Position numbers and translations under genes: made by a program | Notes under the pieces: generated by a model | What the model was told of the DNA's origin: nothing | Database searches by the model: none | What the model saw: only the letters and a program-made list of their open reading frames with translations | Shown here: positions 16,921 through 25,469 of the stretch, piece after piece | Position numbering within the stretch: position 1 is the stretch's first letter | Layout of the letters: every line of letters starts with the position of its first letter | Assembly (NCBI RefSeq): GCF_001044255.1 | Contig: NZ_JYNX01000095.1 | Location: 1 to 32,917 of the forward strand | Length of the DNA: 32,917 nt | Direction of reading: 5' to 3' | DNA from: Mycolicibacterium chubuense | GTDB lineage: Bacteria > Actinomycetota > Actinomycetes > Mycobacteriales > Mycobacteriaceae

Positions 16921-16930
16921 GTAGTACTAC
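16921..16930. promoter_or_regulatory. Perfect palindrome before the acyltransferase gene
   Basis: GTAGTACTAC is a perfect 10-bp palindrome in the 58-bp gap between the DUF7159 and acyltransferase genes, 39 bp before the ATG. It is placed like an operator; no regulator is identified. Confidence 0.3.
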
Positions 16931-16968
16931 TCATTCGCCGAGGCCCGTCGAGCGGGCATGCTGGCGCC

Positions 16969-18273
16969 ATGACCACCACGACTCCCGATCGCGACCGGGC
17001 CGTCGACGTCGCGCGAATCGGCGCCCTCGTCGTCGTGATGTTCGGGCACTGCGCGCTGCTGCTCGCGACCGTCGACGAGCGCGGCGTGCACATCGGCAAT
17101 CTGATCGGCGCGCTGCCCGCCATCGCGCCGGTCACCTGGCTCGCGCAGGTGATGCCGTTGTTCTTCCTGGCCGGCGGCGCGGCGGGCGCCTACGGGTACC
17201 GCGCGGCGACTCCGTGGGGCGCCTGGCTGTTCACCCGGGCGCAGCGGTTGTGCCGACCGGTGTTCGTCTACCTCGCCGCCTGGACGGCGGGCCTCATCGT
17301 GATCCGCGTGCTGCTCGGGGCGGAGTCGGCTGACCGGGTGGGGCGCGAGAGCGTGGCACTGCTGTGGTTCCTCGGGGTTTACCTCCTGGCGCTCGCCTTC
17401 GTGCCGGTGCTGACGCGGCTGAGGACCGGCCGCGCCGTGGGGACCGTGCTCGCCGGCCTGCTGGTCGCGGCCGCTCTCGCTGACGCAGCCCGCTTCGCGA
17501 GCGGCGATCCGCTGGCGGGCGTCTCCAACTTCCTGGCGGTCTGGTTGATCCCGGTGCTCTTCGGCGTGGCCTACGCCCGTCGGCTCCTCGACCTCCGCGT
17601 CGCCGCGGTGATCGGGGCCTGCGCCTTCGCCGCGCAGGTGCTGCTCGCCGCGGTCGGACCCTATGACGTCTCCCTGGTGGTGACCGGCGCCGAGCACGTC
17701 TCCAACGTGTCGCCGCCGACACTGCTGCTCGCGCTGCACTGCACGTGGATGTCGTGCGCGTTCGTGCTCGGCGCCCGGGGGCTGCAGCGCTGGGCGCGGC
17801 GACCGCGGGTGTGGCGCGTGGTGGCCGCGGGCAACGCCGGGGCGATGACGCTGTACCTCTGGCACATCCCGGCGATCGCGGTGGCGACGTTCGGCCTGAA
17901 CGCCGTCGGTTTGGACGCCTACGACGTGCACGCCCCGAACTTCTGGACGCTGCTGGCCCTGCGCGGCGTCGTGTTCGCGGCCGTGATGAGTGTGTTCTTC
18001 GTGCTGCTCTCCCCGCTGGAGCACCGCCGGTTGCCGTGGTGGGACGCGCCCGTGCGGGCGCGCGGCGCGCGCGCCGCTGTCACCGGGGCACTGGTCTGCG
18101 CGGCCGGGGTGGCGCTCGTGCTCACCGCGAAATTCGGGCTCGCCGGATGGGGGTGGGTCGCGCTCGCGGCGTTCGTGGCGATGCTCGTCGGTGCGCGGGT
18201 CTGCGCGCCGGCCGGCGGCACGCCCTCCGGTGCCGCCCCGGAGCCACGATCAGTCGGCCTTCGGCAGCCGTGA
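16969..18273 (+). CDS. Acyltransferase-3-family membrane protein
   Basis: A 434-aa protein with about ten membrane helices. It begins RDRAVDVARIGALVVVMFGH, the characteristic R-x-x-x-D-x-x-R...H start of acyltransferase 3 (AT3/OafA-type) proteins, where the His is the likely catalytic residue. Later helices include AMTLYLWHIPAIAVATFGLN, the typical YLWH motif. AT3 proteins transfer acyl groups to sugars, peptidoglycan, lipids or antibiotics across the membrane. The acceptor here is unknown. It starts 58 bp after the DUF7159 gene on the same strand, and its stop sits next to the furA promoter region. Confidence 0.8.
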   Translation: MTTTTPDRDRAVDVARIGALVVVMFGHCALLLATVDERGVHIGNLIGALPAIAPVTWLAQVMPLFFLAGGAAGAYGYRAATPWGAWLFTRAQRLCRPVFVYLAAWTAGLIVIRVLLGAESADRVGRESVALLWFLGVYLLALAFVPVLTRLRTGRAVGTVLAGLLVAAALADAARFASGDPLAGVSNFLAVWLIPVLFGVAYARRLLDLRVAAVIGACAFAAQVLLAAVGPYDVSLVVTGAEHVSNVSPPTLLLALHCTWMSCAFVLGARGLQRWARRPRVWRVVAAGNAGAMTLYLWHIPAIAVATFGLNAVGLDAYDVHAPNFWTLLALRGVVFAAVMSVFFVLLSPLEHRRLPWWDAPVRARGARAAVTGALVCAAGVALVLTAKFGLAGWGWVALAAFVAMLVGARVCAPAGGTPSGAAPEPRSVGLRQP

Positions 18274-18281
18274 TCACGTGA
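18274..18281. promoter_or_regulatory. TCACGTGA palindrome with GTGAC repeats upstream of furA
   Basis: TCACGTGA directly follows the acyltransferase stop, and GTGAC occurs three times between 18278 and 18295. The cluster is upstream of the putative furA promoter and could bind a regulator; no specific factor is assigned. Confidence 0.2.
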
Positions 18282-18312
18282 CGTGACGCTGTGACGGATT
18301 GTGGCCAACTGA

Positions 18313-18323
18313 TTTTCGGAAAA
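18313..18323. promoter_or_regulatory. Candidate FurA operator
   Basis: TTTTCGGAAAA, a 5-bp inverted repeat around one base, lies 38 bp upstream of furA inside the AT-rich run GATTTTCGGAAAAACTTGAT. Mycobacterial FurA is known to repress its own promoter by binding an AT-rich site just upstream of furA, so this is the obvious candidate. Confidence 0.5.
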
Positions 18324-18361
18324 ACTTGATCCCATCCAGAAAAGGGACCAAGATCGAAGCG

Positions 18362-18799
18362 ATGGCCGACGATCCTCAGTACGCGGACGCGCTCAAGTCA
18401 GTGGGGCTGCGGGTGACCCGCCCCCGGATGGCGGTGATGCACGCCGTCGAGCACCACCCGCACGCCGACACCGAGGTCATCATCAACGCCGCGCGGGACG
18501 AACAACCCGACATCTCCCGCCAGACCGTCTACGACGCCCTCAACGCGTTGACCGCGACCGGTCTGGTGCGGCGCATCCAGCCCGCCGGCCACCTGGCCCG
18601 CTACGAGTCCCGCGTCAACGACAACCACCACCACATCGTGTGCCGATCCTGCGGTGTGGTCGCCGACGTGGACTGCGCCGTGGGTGAGGCGCCCTGCCTG
18701 ACCGCGTCGGACGATCTCGGGTTCGACGTCGACGAGGCCGAGGTCATCTTCTGGGGCCTGTGCCCCGACTGCACCCTGCAGACCCGATCACATCCGTGA
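18362..18799 (+). CDS. furA: FurA, Fur-family redox/iron repressor
   Basis: A 145-aa Fur-family repressor. The N-terminal winged helix includes GLRVTRPRMAVMHAVEHHPH and ISRQTVYDALNALT. The dimerisation domain carries the metal-binding set NDNHHHIVCRSCG and a second CxxC, GLCPDC. In mycobacteria FurA represses furA and katG and is relieved by oxidative stress. The gene lies 33 bp before katG on the same strand, the conserved furA-katG operon. ATG 18362 is used; a longer frame from 18299 would cover the promoter. The nearest purine-rich site (AAAAGGGA) is rather far upstream (14-15 bases), so initiation may be weak or leaderless. Confidence 0.93.
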   Translation: MADDPQYADALKSVGLRVTRPRMAVMHAVEHHPHADTEVIINAARDEQPDISRQTVYDALNALTATGLVRRIQPAGHLARYESRVNDNHHHIVCRSCGVVADVDCAVGEAPCLTASDDLGFDVDEAEVIFWGLCPDCTLQTRSHP

Positions 18800-18832
18800 T
18801 CAGCTCGTCATCCACCACCGAAAGGGAATGTT

Positions 18833-21079
18833 GTGTCCTCTGATACGTCCGATGCCCGCCCGCCGCATTCAGACACCAAGACCCACAGCCACAGCGAGAG
18901 CGAGAACCCGGTCATCGACGCGCCGGAGCCCAAAGCCCATGCGCCGCTGACGAACAAGGACTGGTGGCCCGAGCAGGTCGACGTCTCGGTGCTGCACAAG
19001 CAGAACGCCAAGGGCAACCCGCTCGGCGAGGACTTCGACTACGCGACCGAGTTCGCCAAGCTCGACGTCGAGGCGTTCAAGCGCGACGTCATCGACGTCG
19101 TCACCACCTCGCAGGACTGGTGGCCCGCCGACTACGGCAGCTACGCCGGCCTGTTCATCCGGATGAGCTGGCACGCCGCCGGCACCTACCGCATCTACGA
19201 CGGCCGCGGCGGCGCGGGACAGGGTTCCCAGCGGTTCGCCCCCCTCAACAGCTGGCCCGACAACGCCAACCTGGACAAGGCCCGCCGGCTGCTGTGGCCG
19301 ATCAAGCGCAAGTACGGCAACAAGATCTCCTGGGCCGACCTGATCGCCTTCGCCGGCAACGCCGCGCTGGAGTCCGCCGGATTCCAGACTTTCGGCTTCG
19401 CATTCGGCCGCGAGGACATCTTCGAGCCCGAGGAGATGCTGTGGGGCCAGGAGGACACCTGGCTGGGCACCGACAAGCGGTACGGCGGAACCAACGACAG
19501 CGACCGCAAGCTGGCCGAGCCGTTCGGTGCCACCACCATGGGCCTGATCTACGTGAATCCCGAAGGGCCGGAAGGCAAGCCGGATCCGCTGGCGGCGGCA
19601 CACGACATCCGCGAGACGTTCGGCCGGATGGCGATGAACGACGAGGAGACCGCCGCGCTGATCGTCGGCGGTCACACGCTGGGCAAGACCCACGGCGCCG
19701 GACCGGACGAGGGGATGGGACCCGAGCCCGAGGGCGCTCCGATCGAGGATCAGGGCCTGGGCTGGAAGTGCCCGTTCGGCTCCGGTAAGGGCCCCGACAC
19801 CATCACCAGCGGTCTGGAGGTGGTGTGGACCACCACGCCGACGACGTGGAGCAACGCCTACCTCGAGTTGCTGTACGGCTACGAGTGGGAGCTGACCAAG
19901 AGTCCGGCCGGCGCCTGGCAGTTCGAGGCCAAGGACGCCGAGGCGATCATCCCCGATCCGTTCGGCGGACCGCCGCGCAAGCCCACGATGCTGGTCACCG
20001 ACGTCTCGATGCGCGTCGACCCGATCTACGGCCAGATCACCCGGCGCTGGCTCGACCATCCCGAGGAGATGAACGAGGCCTTCGCCAAGGCCTGGTACAA
20101 GCTGATGCACCGTGACATGGGGCCCGTCAGCCGGTACCTCGGACCGTGGGTCGCCGAGCCGCAGGTCTGGCAGGACCCGGTTCCGGCCGTCGACCACGAG
20201 CTGGTCGACGAGGCCGACGTCGCGTCGCTGAAGAGCACGATCCTGTCCTCGGGGCTGTCAGTGCCCCAGCTGGTCAAGACGGCATGGGCGGCGGCCGCCA
20301 GCTTCCGCGGTACCGACAAGCGCGGCGGCGCCAACGGGGCACGGCTGCGCCTGGAGCCCCAGCGCAGCTGGGAGGTCAACGAGCCGTCCGAGCTGGACAG
20401 GGTGCTGCCTGTACTGGAGAAGGTCCAGCAGGACTTCAACGCCTCGGCGTCGGGCGGCAAGAAGATCTCGCTGGCCGACGTGATCGTGCTGGCGGGTTCC
20501 GCGGCGGTCGAGAAGGCCGCCAAGGATGCGGGTTACGAGATCGACGTGCACTTCGCCCCCGGACGCACCGACGCGTCGCAGGAGGACACCGACGTCGAAT
20601 CGTTCGCGGTGCTCGAGACCAAGGCCGACGGGTTCCGCAACTACGCGCGTCCCGGGGACAAGACGCCGCAGGAGCAGCTGCTGGTGGACAAGGCGTACTT
20701 CCTGGACCTGACCGCACCGGAGATGACCGCCCTCGTCGGCGGCCTGCGGGTCATCGGTGCCAACCACGGCGGCAGCAAGCACGGCGTCTTCACCCAGACG
20801 CCGGGCGCGCTGACCAACGACTTCTTCACCAATCTGCTCGACATGAGCACGCAGTGGAAGCCGTCGCAGGCGACCGAGAACGTCTACGAGGGATTCGACC
20901 GGGCGACCGGTGACCTGAAGTGGACGGCCACGGCGAACGACCTGGTGTTCGGTTCGAACTCCGTGCTGCGCGCCATCGCCGAGGTGTACGCGCAGGACGA
21001 CAGCCGGGGCAAGTTCGTCGAGGACTTCGTCGCAGCCTGGGTCAAGGTGATGAACAACGACCGGTTCGACCTGCGCTGA
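18833..21079 (+). CDS. katG: Catalase-peroxidase KatG
   Basis: A 748-aa bifunctional heme enzyme that removes H2O2 and peroxides and, in mycobacteria, activates the prodrug isoniazid. The distal heme residues are present ([11 protein letters not shown]: Arg110, Trp113, His114). The partners for the Met-Tyr-Trp crosslink are present too (Tyr240, Met266), as is the proximal His281 in [11 protein letters not shown]. The residue equivalent to M. tuberculosis Ser315 is Ser326, wild-type Ser. The second, heme-free peroxidase repeat fills the C-terminal half. The N-terminus is His/Ser-rich and a few residues longer than in M. tuberculosis. GTG 18833 follows AAAGGGA. It is the second gene of the furA-katG operon and ends 2 bp before the opposing STAS gene's stop. 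Confidence 0.97.
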   Translation: MSSDTSDARPPHSDTKTHSHSESENPVIDAPEPKAHAPLTNKDWWPEQVDVSVLHKQNAKGNPLGEDFDYATEFAKLDVEAFKRDVIDVVTTSQDWWPADYGSYAGLFIRMSWHAAGTYRIYDGRGGAGQGSQRFAPLNSWPDNANLDKARRLLWPIKRKYGNKISWADLIAFAGNAALESAGFQTFGFAFGREDIFEPEEMLWGQEDTWLGTDKRYGGTNDSDRKLAEPFGATTMGLIYVNPEGPEGKPDPLAAAHDIRETFGRMAMNDEETAALIVGGHTLGKTHGAGPDEGMGPEPEGAPIEDQGLGWKCPFGSGKGPDTITSGLEVVWTTTPTTWSNAYLELLYGYEWELTKSPAGAWQFEAKDAEAIIPDPFGGPPRKPTMLVTDVSMRVDPIYGQITRRWLDHPEEMNEAFAKAWYKLMHRDMGPVSRYLGPWVAEPQVWQDPVPAVDHELVDEADVASLKSTILSSGLSVPQLVKTAWAAAASFRGTDKRGGANGARLRLEPQRSWEVNEPSELDRVLPVLEKVQQDFNASASGGKKISLADVIVLAGSAAVEKAAKDAGYEIDVHFAPGRTDASQEDTDVESFAVLETKADGFRNYARPGDKTPQEQLLVDKAYFLDLTAPEMTALVGGLRVIGANHGGSKHGVFTQTPGALTNDFFTNLLDMSTQWKPSQATENVYEGFDRATGDLKWTATANDLVFGSNSVLRAIAEVYAQDDSRGKFVEDFVAAWVKVMNNDRFDLR

Positions 21080-21081
21080 GG

Positions 21082-21834
21082 TCAGAGGCGGTTCTCAGGA
21101 CCGAGTAACGCCCACACCGTCTTCCCCCCCGCCGTGGGGCTGCAGCCCCAGGCACGGCTGACCGCCGTGACCACGGCGAGGCCGGAGACGGTGTGGGCGC
21201 CGGTCTTCGGCGCCTCCTGACGTACCGCCGGCCGGGGATCGGAGTCACTGACCGCGACGGTCACGACGTCGTCGACGGTCTCCACGAGCACCACCGGCCT
21301 GCTCAGGGTGTGCGTGAGCACGTTCTCGACGAACACCGTCACCACCGTCGACGCGGTGAGGACCATGTCCGAGAGCGCCCAGGCCGTGAGGCAGTCGGCG
21401 GTGAATTGGCGCGCGGCGCGCATGCTCGACGGCGTCGCGTCGAACTGGGTCTGGGCGCGCCGGCGGCGTCGGTGATCGTCGCCGACCGCGGCGACCGCGG
21501 CCGCCCGGTCACCGAGGACGGGCACATACCGCGTGACCCCGCTGCGCCGGATCCGCGCGCGCCCGACTTCGCTGTCGCAGACGAGCAGAACGGGAACGGC
21601 GGGCCAGGTCAGGACATGCCAGCGCGCGCTGGTGAACGCGGTCCACGCGCTCACCGCGGGCGCGTCGAGCCGGCTGACGTCGACGATGACCGCCGTCAGC
21701 CCCGTCACCGCGGCCTCGATCACGCTGTCGCGTATCCGGCGGTAGGTCCGGCTGTCCAACGTGCCGGTGATCGCCATGACCGTGACACCCGACGTTCGGC
21801 CCGCCGAGATCACCAGGTCATGGTGGTCAGTCAT
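21082..21834 (-). CDS. STAS + HATPase fusion, sigma-factor-type regulator
   Basis: A 250-aa protein joining two partner-switching domains. Residues of about 10-115 are a STAS domain (VTVMAITGTLDSRTYRRIRD, then VIVDVSRLDAPAVSAW), as in anti-anti-sigma factors. Residues of about 140-250 are a HATPase_c_2 (RsbW-like) domain, ending GLAVVTAVSRAWG...PTAGGKTVWALL, the usual C-terminal signature of anti-sigma kinases. In the N-box (VFVENVLTHT) the Asn and His align, but the Glu normally four residues before the Asn appears to be Val, so kinase activity may be weak or lost. It diverges from the glycosyltransferase block (167 bp between starts). The target is unknown; a SigF-like pathway is the natural guess. 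Confidence 0.75.
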   Translation of the reverse strand: MTDHHDLVISAGRTSGVTVMAITGTLDSRTYRRIRDSVIEAAVTGLTAVIVDVSRLDAPAVSAWTAFTSARWHVLTWPAVPVLLVCDSEVGRARIRRSGVTRYVPVLGDRAAAVAAVGDDHRRRRRAQTQFDATPSSMRAARQFTADCLTAWALSDMVLTASTVVTVFVENVLTHTLSRPVVLVETVDDVVTVAVSDSDPRPAVRQEAPKTGAHTVSGLAVVTAVSRAWGCSPTAGGKTVWALLGPENRL

Positions 21835-22001
21835 CCGGGGATTTCCGGCGCAGGCACATTTCCAGGGCAGTACCCCGATCCCGCGGAGGCATTCCCCGAT
21901 CGACCGATCCCGTCGTCCACGGCGCGAATAGTCCGGTCCGCTGAGCGAAGTGCTCGCGGTCGTTGCGTTTGGCGCCTACTGCGGCGGGACTCTCCACACT
22001 C

Positions 22002-23141
22002 ATGAGGCTGGCGATAGTGGGCGATCTGCCCGGCCGCGTCCCGATGGCCCCGGGCACCTACGACCTGGCGAGCCTGGCGGCAGCGCTGACACGGCGGGGG
22101 CACGACGTGCGCGTGCTCACCGCCTCGCGGGTCGATGCCGGCGTGGCGAGCGGCGGCTACCGTGTGCTTCCCCTTCCGGGGGAATCGGCGGACGACAGAA
22201 GCGCCGAGGATCTGATGCCGATGATCGGCGACATCGGCCGGTTCCTGATCGACGACTGGAGCGGGGACCCGCCCGACGCCGTGCACTGCCACGGCTGGGC
22301 GTACGGCATGGCCGCGCAGCTGGCCGCCAAGCAGCGACCGGTGCCGATCGTGCAGGCCTTCCATCACCTCGGGGACGCGCGGGCGACGCACAGCACCGGC
22401 GTCAAGCTGGAGACGCTGCTGGCGCGCAACGCCACCCTGGTGACCACGGCGTGCAACGACGAGATGCACGAGGTCATCCGGAGGGGATGCCCCCGCGCCC
22501 GGGTGAGCGTGGTGCCCTCCGGCGTCGACGTCGACGCCCACAGCGTGGACGGCGACGTCGCACCACGCGGTCCAGAGCGCCATCGCATTGTCGGCCTCGC
22601 ACAGGACTTTTCACCCGCGCAGGGCCTTCATCAGCTACTTGGGAACCTGCCGTCGCTGCCGGCCGCCGACCTGGTGCTCATCGGCGACGGCGGTACCGAC
22701 CACGACAACCGGCGGGTGCGCGTCATCGCGGAACGTCTCGGGGTGAGCGGTCGCGTGCAGACCGTCACCACGACCGACGACCGTGAGATCGCCTCCTGGT
22801 TGCGGTCCGCCGACGTCGCGGTCTGCCCGGCGCCGTACGACCCGGACACGCGAACGGTGTTGCGGGCGATGGCCTGTGGTGCCGCGGTGATCGCCACCGA
22901 GACCGGTGGACCGCGGGACGCGGTCATCTCCGAGGTGACGGGGTTGCTGATACCCGCGGACAACACGGTCGCGCTGAGCCGCTCAGTGCGCTCGATGCTG
23001 GCGCACAACGTGCTGCGGCAGGGGATGGGGCTAGCCGGGCGCGCCCGCGCGCGCTCGCGCTACTCGTGGGACCGTGTCGCCACCGATGCCGAGGTGGTGT
23101 ACGACGCGGCGGCGCGGCGTGCCACCACGGTCACGGCCTGA
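22002..23141 (+). CDS. GT4-family glycosyltransferase (EX7E degenerate)
   Basis: A 379-aa GT-B-fold glycosyltransferase. The N-domain opens with LAIVGDLPGRVPMAPGTYDL and the C-domain holds LVLIGDGGTDHDNRRVRV and SADVAVCPAPYDPDTRTVLR. The block AMACGAAVIATETGGPRD is typical of GT4 enzymes, but the EX7E catalytic/donor-binding pair that should precede it appears as Asp...Arg, so both Glu are replaced. The enzyme may be inactive, regulatory, or use another arrangement. ATG 22002 is preferred over the upstream TTG 21963 because family similarity starts there. It is the first gene of the rightward sugar locus. Confidence 0.8.
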   Translation: MRLAIVGDLPGRVPMAPGTYDLASLAAALTRRGHDVRVLTASRVDAGVASGGYRVLPLPGESADDRSAEDLMPMIGDIGRFLIDDWSGDPPDAVHCHGWAYGMAAQLAAKQRPVPIVQAFHHLGDARATHSTGVKLETLLARNATLVTTACNDEMHEVIRRGCPRARVSVVPSGVDVDAHSVDGDVAPRGPERHRIVGLAQDFSPAQGLHQLLGNLPSLPAADLVLIGDGGTDHDNRRVRVIAERLGVSGRVQTVTTTDDREIASWLRSADVAVCPAPYDPDTRTVLRAMACGAAVIATETGGPRDAVISEVTGLLIPADNTVALSRSVRSMLAHNVLRQGMGLAGRARARSRYSWDRVATDAEVVYDAAARRATTVTA

Positions 23142-23244
23142 GCGCGGGCACCGACACCCCGGCGCGGGCGGTGCTGCGCCAATTCCCCTGTTGGCGTGCC
23201 GTTTTCGTTGCTCACGACGGTCGCAACTTTTCCCGACGTTTCTT

Positions 23245-23269
23245 GTTTGGTGAATTCTCTTAAGGGTAT
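23245..23269 (+). promoter_or_regulatory. SigF-type stress promoter
   Basis: GTTT at 23245-23248 and GGGTAT at 23264-23269 are separated by 15 bp. This matches the mycobacterial SigF (SigB-like) consensus GTTT-N15-17-GGGTA. The predicted transcript would begin around 23275-23277, a few bases before ATG 23280, in an unusually AT-rich 138-bp gap. It would control the glycosyltransferase at 23280 and the overlapping gene at 24254. Confidence 0.6.
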
Positions 23270-23279
23270 TTCGCGCCTC

Positions 23280-24257
23280 ATGCCGTCGCTTCTGGTACCT
23301 CGCAACGTGCTGATCTGGCACGTGCACGGTTCGTGGACGGAGTCGTTCGTGGCGGGTAGGCACCGCTATCTGATCCCGGTCGACGCCGACCGCGGCGCCG
23401 ACGGGCGCGGGCTGGCCGGTCGAACATGGCCGCAGGCCAGCGAGATTCGTGTCGAGAACCTGGCCGACGCCGACATCGACCTGGTGGTGCTGCAGCGGCC
23501 CGCCGACCTCGAACTCGCCACCCGGCTTCTCGGCCGCAGGCCCGGCGCCGACGTCCCCGCGGTGTACGTCGAGCACAATGCGCCGCGGCCGTACGCCGTC
23601 GACAGCATGCATCCCCTGGCCGAGCGTTCGGACATCCCCCTGGTACACGTCACCGAGTTCAACGAGCTGATGTGGGACAACGGATCCGCGCCGACCCGGG
23701 TCATCGGCCACGGGGTGGCCGACCGGGGCAGCCTGTACACCGGAGAGATCGCGGCCGCGGCGGCGATGATGAACGAGCCGGTGCGGCGCTGGCGCACGGT
23801 CGGAGCCGACCTGCTGGCGCCGTTGAGCCGGTACGCGCCGATCGACGTGTGGGGCATGGGCACCGAGGGCCTCCACGACGACCCCCGCTGCGCCGGTGCG
23901 GTTTCCGGCCGGGGTGACATCTCGGGTTCGGCGGTGCTCGACGAGGTGGCGCGCCGCAGGGTGTATCTGCACACCGCCCGGTGGACGTCGCTGGGACTGT
24001 CGCTGCTGGAGGCGATGTGCGCGGGCATGCCCGTGGTGGCTGTCGCCTCGACGATGGCCCCGCTCGCGGTGCCACCCGAAGCGGGTGTGGTCAGTGCCGA
24101 TCGATCGGTGCTCGGCGACGCGCTCGCACGCTTCGTCTCCGACCCCGCCGCCGCGGAAGTCGCGGGGAAAGCGGCACGCGAACACGCCCTGGCCCACTTC
24201 GGCCTCGATCGCTTCCACGCCGATTGGGACCGCCTGATCGAGGAGGTGTGCGAATGA
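23280..24257 (+). CDS. GT4-like glycosyltransferase, second of three
   Basis: A 325-aa predicted glycosyltransferase starting MPSLLVPRNVLIWHVHGSW. The N-terminal half contains YVEHNAPRPYAVDSMHPLAE and VTEFNELMWDNG. The C-terminal half has VYLHTARWTSLGLSLLEAMC and AGMPVVAVAST, a GT4-type donor-site region. The second Glu of EX7E is present (LLEAM), but the first is Thr. The protein is shorter than usual for the family. ATG 23280 lies just downstream of the SigF-like promoter. Its stop overlaps the next start (ATGA), and AGGAGG inside its 3' end serves the next gene. Substrates are unknown. Confidence 0.75.
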   Translation: MPSLLVPRNVLIWHVHGSWTESFVAGRHRYLIPVDADRGADGRGLAGRTWPQASEIRVENLADADIDLVVLQRPADLELATRLLGRRPGADVPAVYVEHNAPRPYAVDSMHPLAERSDIPLVHVTEFNELMWDNGSAPTRVIGHGVADRGSLYTGEIAAAAAMMNEPVRRWRTVGADLLAPLSRYAPIDVWGMGTEGLHDDPRCAGAVSGRGDISGSAVLDEVARRRVYLHTARWTSLGLSLLEAMCAGMPVVAVASTMAPLAVPPEAGVVSADRSVLGDALARFVSDPAAAEVAGKAAREHALAHFGLDRFHADWDRLIEEVCE

Positions 24258-25465
24258 GCGCGCAGAAGTCACGACGCAGGATCGCGATGGTATCCGAACA
24301 CGCCAGCCCCCTGGCGTTGCTCGGCGGCGTCGACGCAGGCGGTCAGAACGTGGCGGTCGCGGAGTTGTCGGCCGCATTGGCGGCACAGGGACACGAGGTC
24401 GTGGTGTACACCCGGCGCGACGACACCGACCTGCTCGACCGCGTCGACACCGAACACGGATACACGGTGGTGCACGTGCCGGCGGGACCGCCGAGAAAGC
24501 TCCCCAAAGACGATCTGCTGCAATACATGCCGGCATTCGGGGACTTCCTGGCCGAGCAGTGGGAGCAATGGCGGCCCGACGTGGCGCACGCGCACTTCTG
24601 GATGTCGGGACTGGCCACTCTGCGGGCCGCCCGCCGCCGCGGCGTCCCGGTGGTGCAGACCTTCCATGCGCTCGGCGTGGTCAAGCGGCGGCATCAGGGC
24701 CGCGACGACACCAGTCCCGACGAGCGCATCCGGTTGGAGACCGAACTGGCGCGCAAGGTCGACTGGGTCGCGGCCACCTGCACCGACGAGGTCGCCGAAC
24801 TGCGGCGGATGGGGCGCGACCAGTCCGCGATGTCCGTGGTGCCGTGCGGGGTGAACCCGACCGAGTTCTGCCACATCGGGCCCGCCGCGACCCGCGGAAA
24901 GCCGCAGCGCATCGTCTCGGTCGGCCGGTTGGTGCCGCGCAAGGGATTCGAGACGGTCATCCGCGCGATGCCGCAGCTGCCCACTGCCGAGCTCGTGATC
25001 GTCGGGGGCCCGGACAAATCCGAGCTGGACTCCGACGCCGAGGCTCAGCGCCTCAATGCCGTCGCCGGCCAGTGCGGGGTGGCCGATCGAGTGCACCTGT
25101 ACGGGGCGATCGCGCGCGACGAGATGCCGATGCTGCTGCGATCCGCCGACGTCGTCGCGGCCACCCCGTGGTACGAGCCGTTCGGCATCGTCCCCCTCGA
25201 GGCGATGGCGTGCGGGGTACCGGTCGTCGCGTCGGCGGTGGGCGGCATGCTCGACACGGTCGTCGACGAGGGGACGGGGCGCCTCGTGCCACCGCGCGAC
25301 CCGCGGCGCTGCGCCGACGCGATCACCCCGATCCTGGCCGACCGAAACCTGCGCGCCGCACTCGGCCGCGCGGGCCGCGCGCGGGTCCAGCAGCGCTACT
25401 CGTGGCAGCGCGTTGCCGAGGAGACGGCAGCGGTCTACGACCGCATGGCGGGGTCGGTGTCGTGA
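24254..25465 (+). CDS. GT4-family glycosyltransferase, canonical
   Basis: A 403-aa GT-B glycosyltransferase. It has the full set of GT4 landmarks: GGVDAGGQNVAVAELSAALA near the N-terminus, a middle region VVPCGVNPTEFCHIGP, SVGRLVPRKGFETVIRAMPQ, and WYEPFGIVPLEAMACGVPVV with an intact EX7E pair. It resembles the MshA/sucrose-synthase-like group of actinobacterial GT4 enzymes that use nucleotide-activated hexoses. Start ATG 24254 follows AGGAGG (24241-24246) and overlaps the previous stop by 4 bp, so it is translationally coupled to the gene before it. It ends 4 bp from the stop of the opposing GT2 gene. Confidence 0.88.
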   Translation: MSAQKSRRRIAMVSEHASPLALLGGVDAGGQNVAVAELSAALAAQGHEVVVYTRRDDTDLLDRVDTEHGYTVVHVPAGPPRKLPKDDLLQYMPAFGDFLAEQWEQWRPDVAHAHFWMSGLATLRAARRRGVPVVQTFHALGVVKRRHQGRDDTSPDERIRLETELARKVDWVAATCTDEVAELRRMGRDQSAMSVVPCGVNPTEFCHIGPAATRGKPQRIVSVGRLVPRKGFETVIRAMPQLPTAELVIVGGPDKSELDSDAEAQRLNAVAGQCGVADRVHLYGAIARDEMPMLLRSADVVAATPWYEPFGIVPLEAMACGVPVVASAVGGMLDTVVDEGTGRLVPPRDPRRCADAITPILADRNLRAALGRAGRARVQQRYSWQRVAEETAAVYDRMAGSVS

Positions 25466-25469
25466 CCGC

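Noticed and set aside
21868-21874. GGGTAC on the minus strand as a SigF promoter for the STAS-HATPase gene
   Set aside because: No GTTT element at 15-17 bp upstream on that strand.
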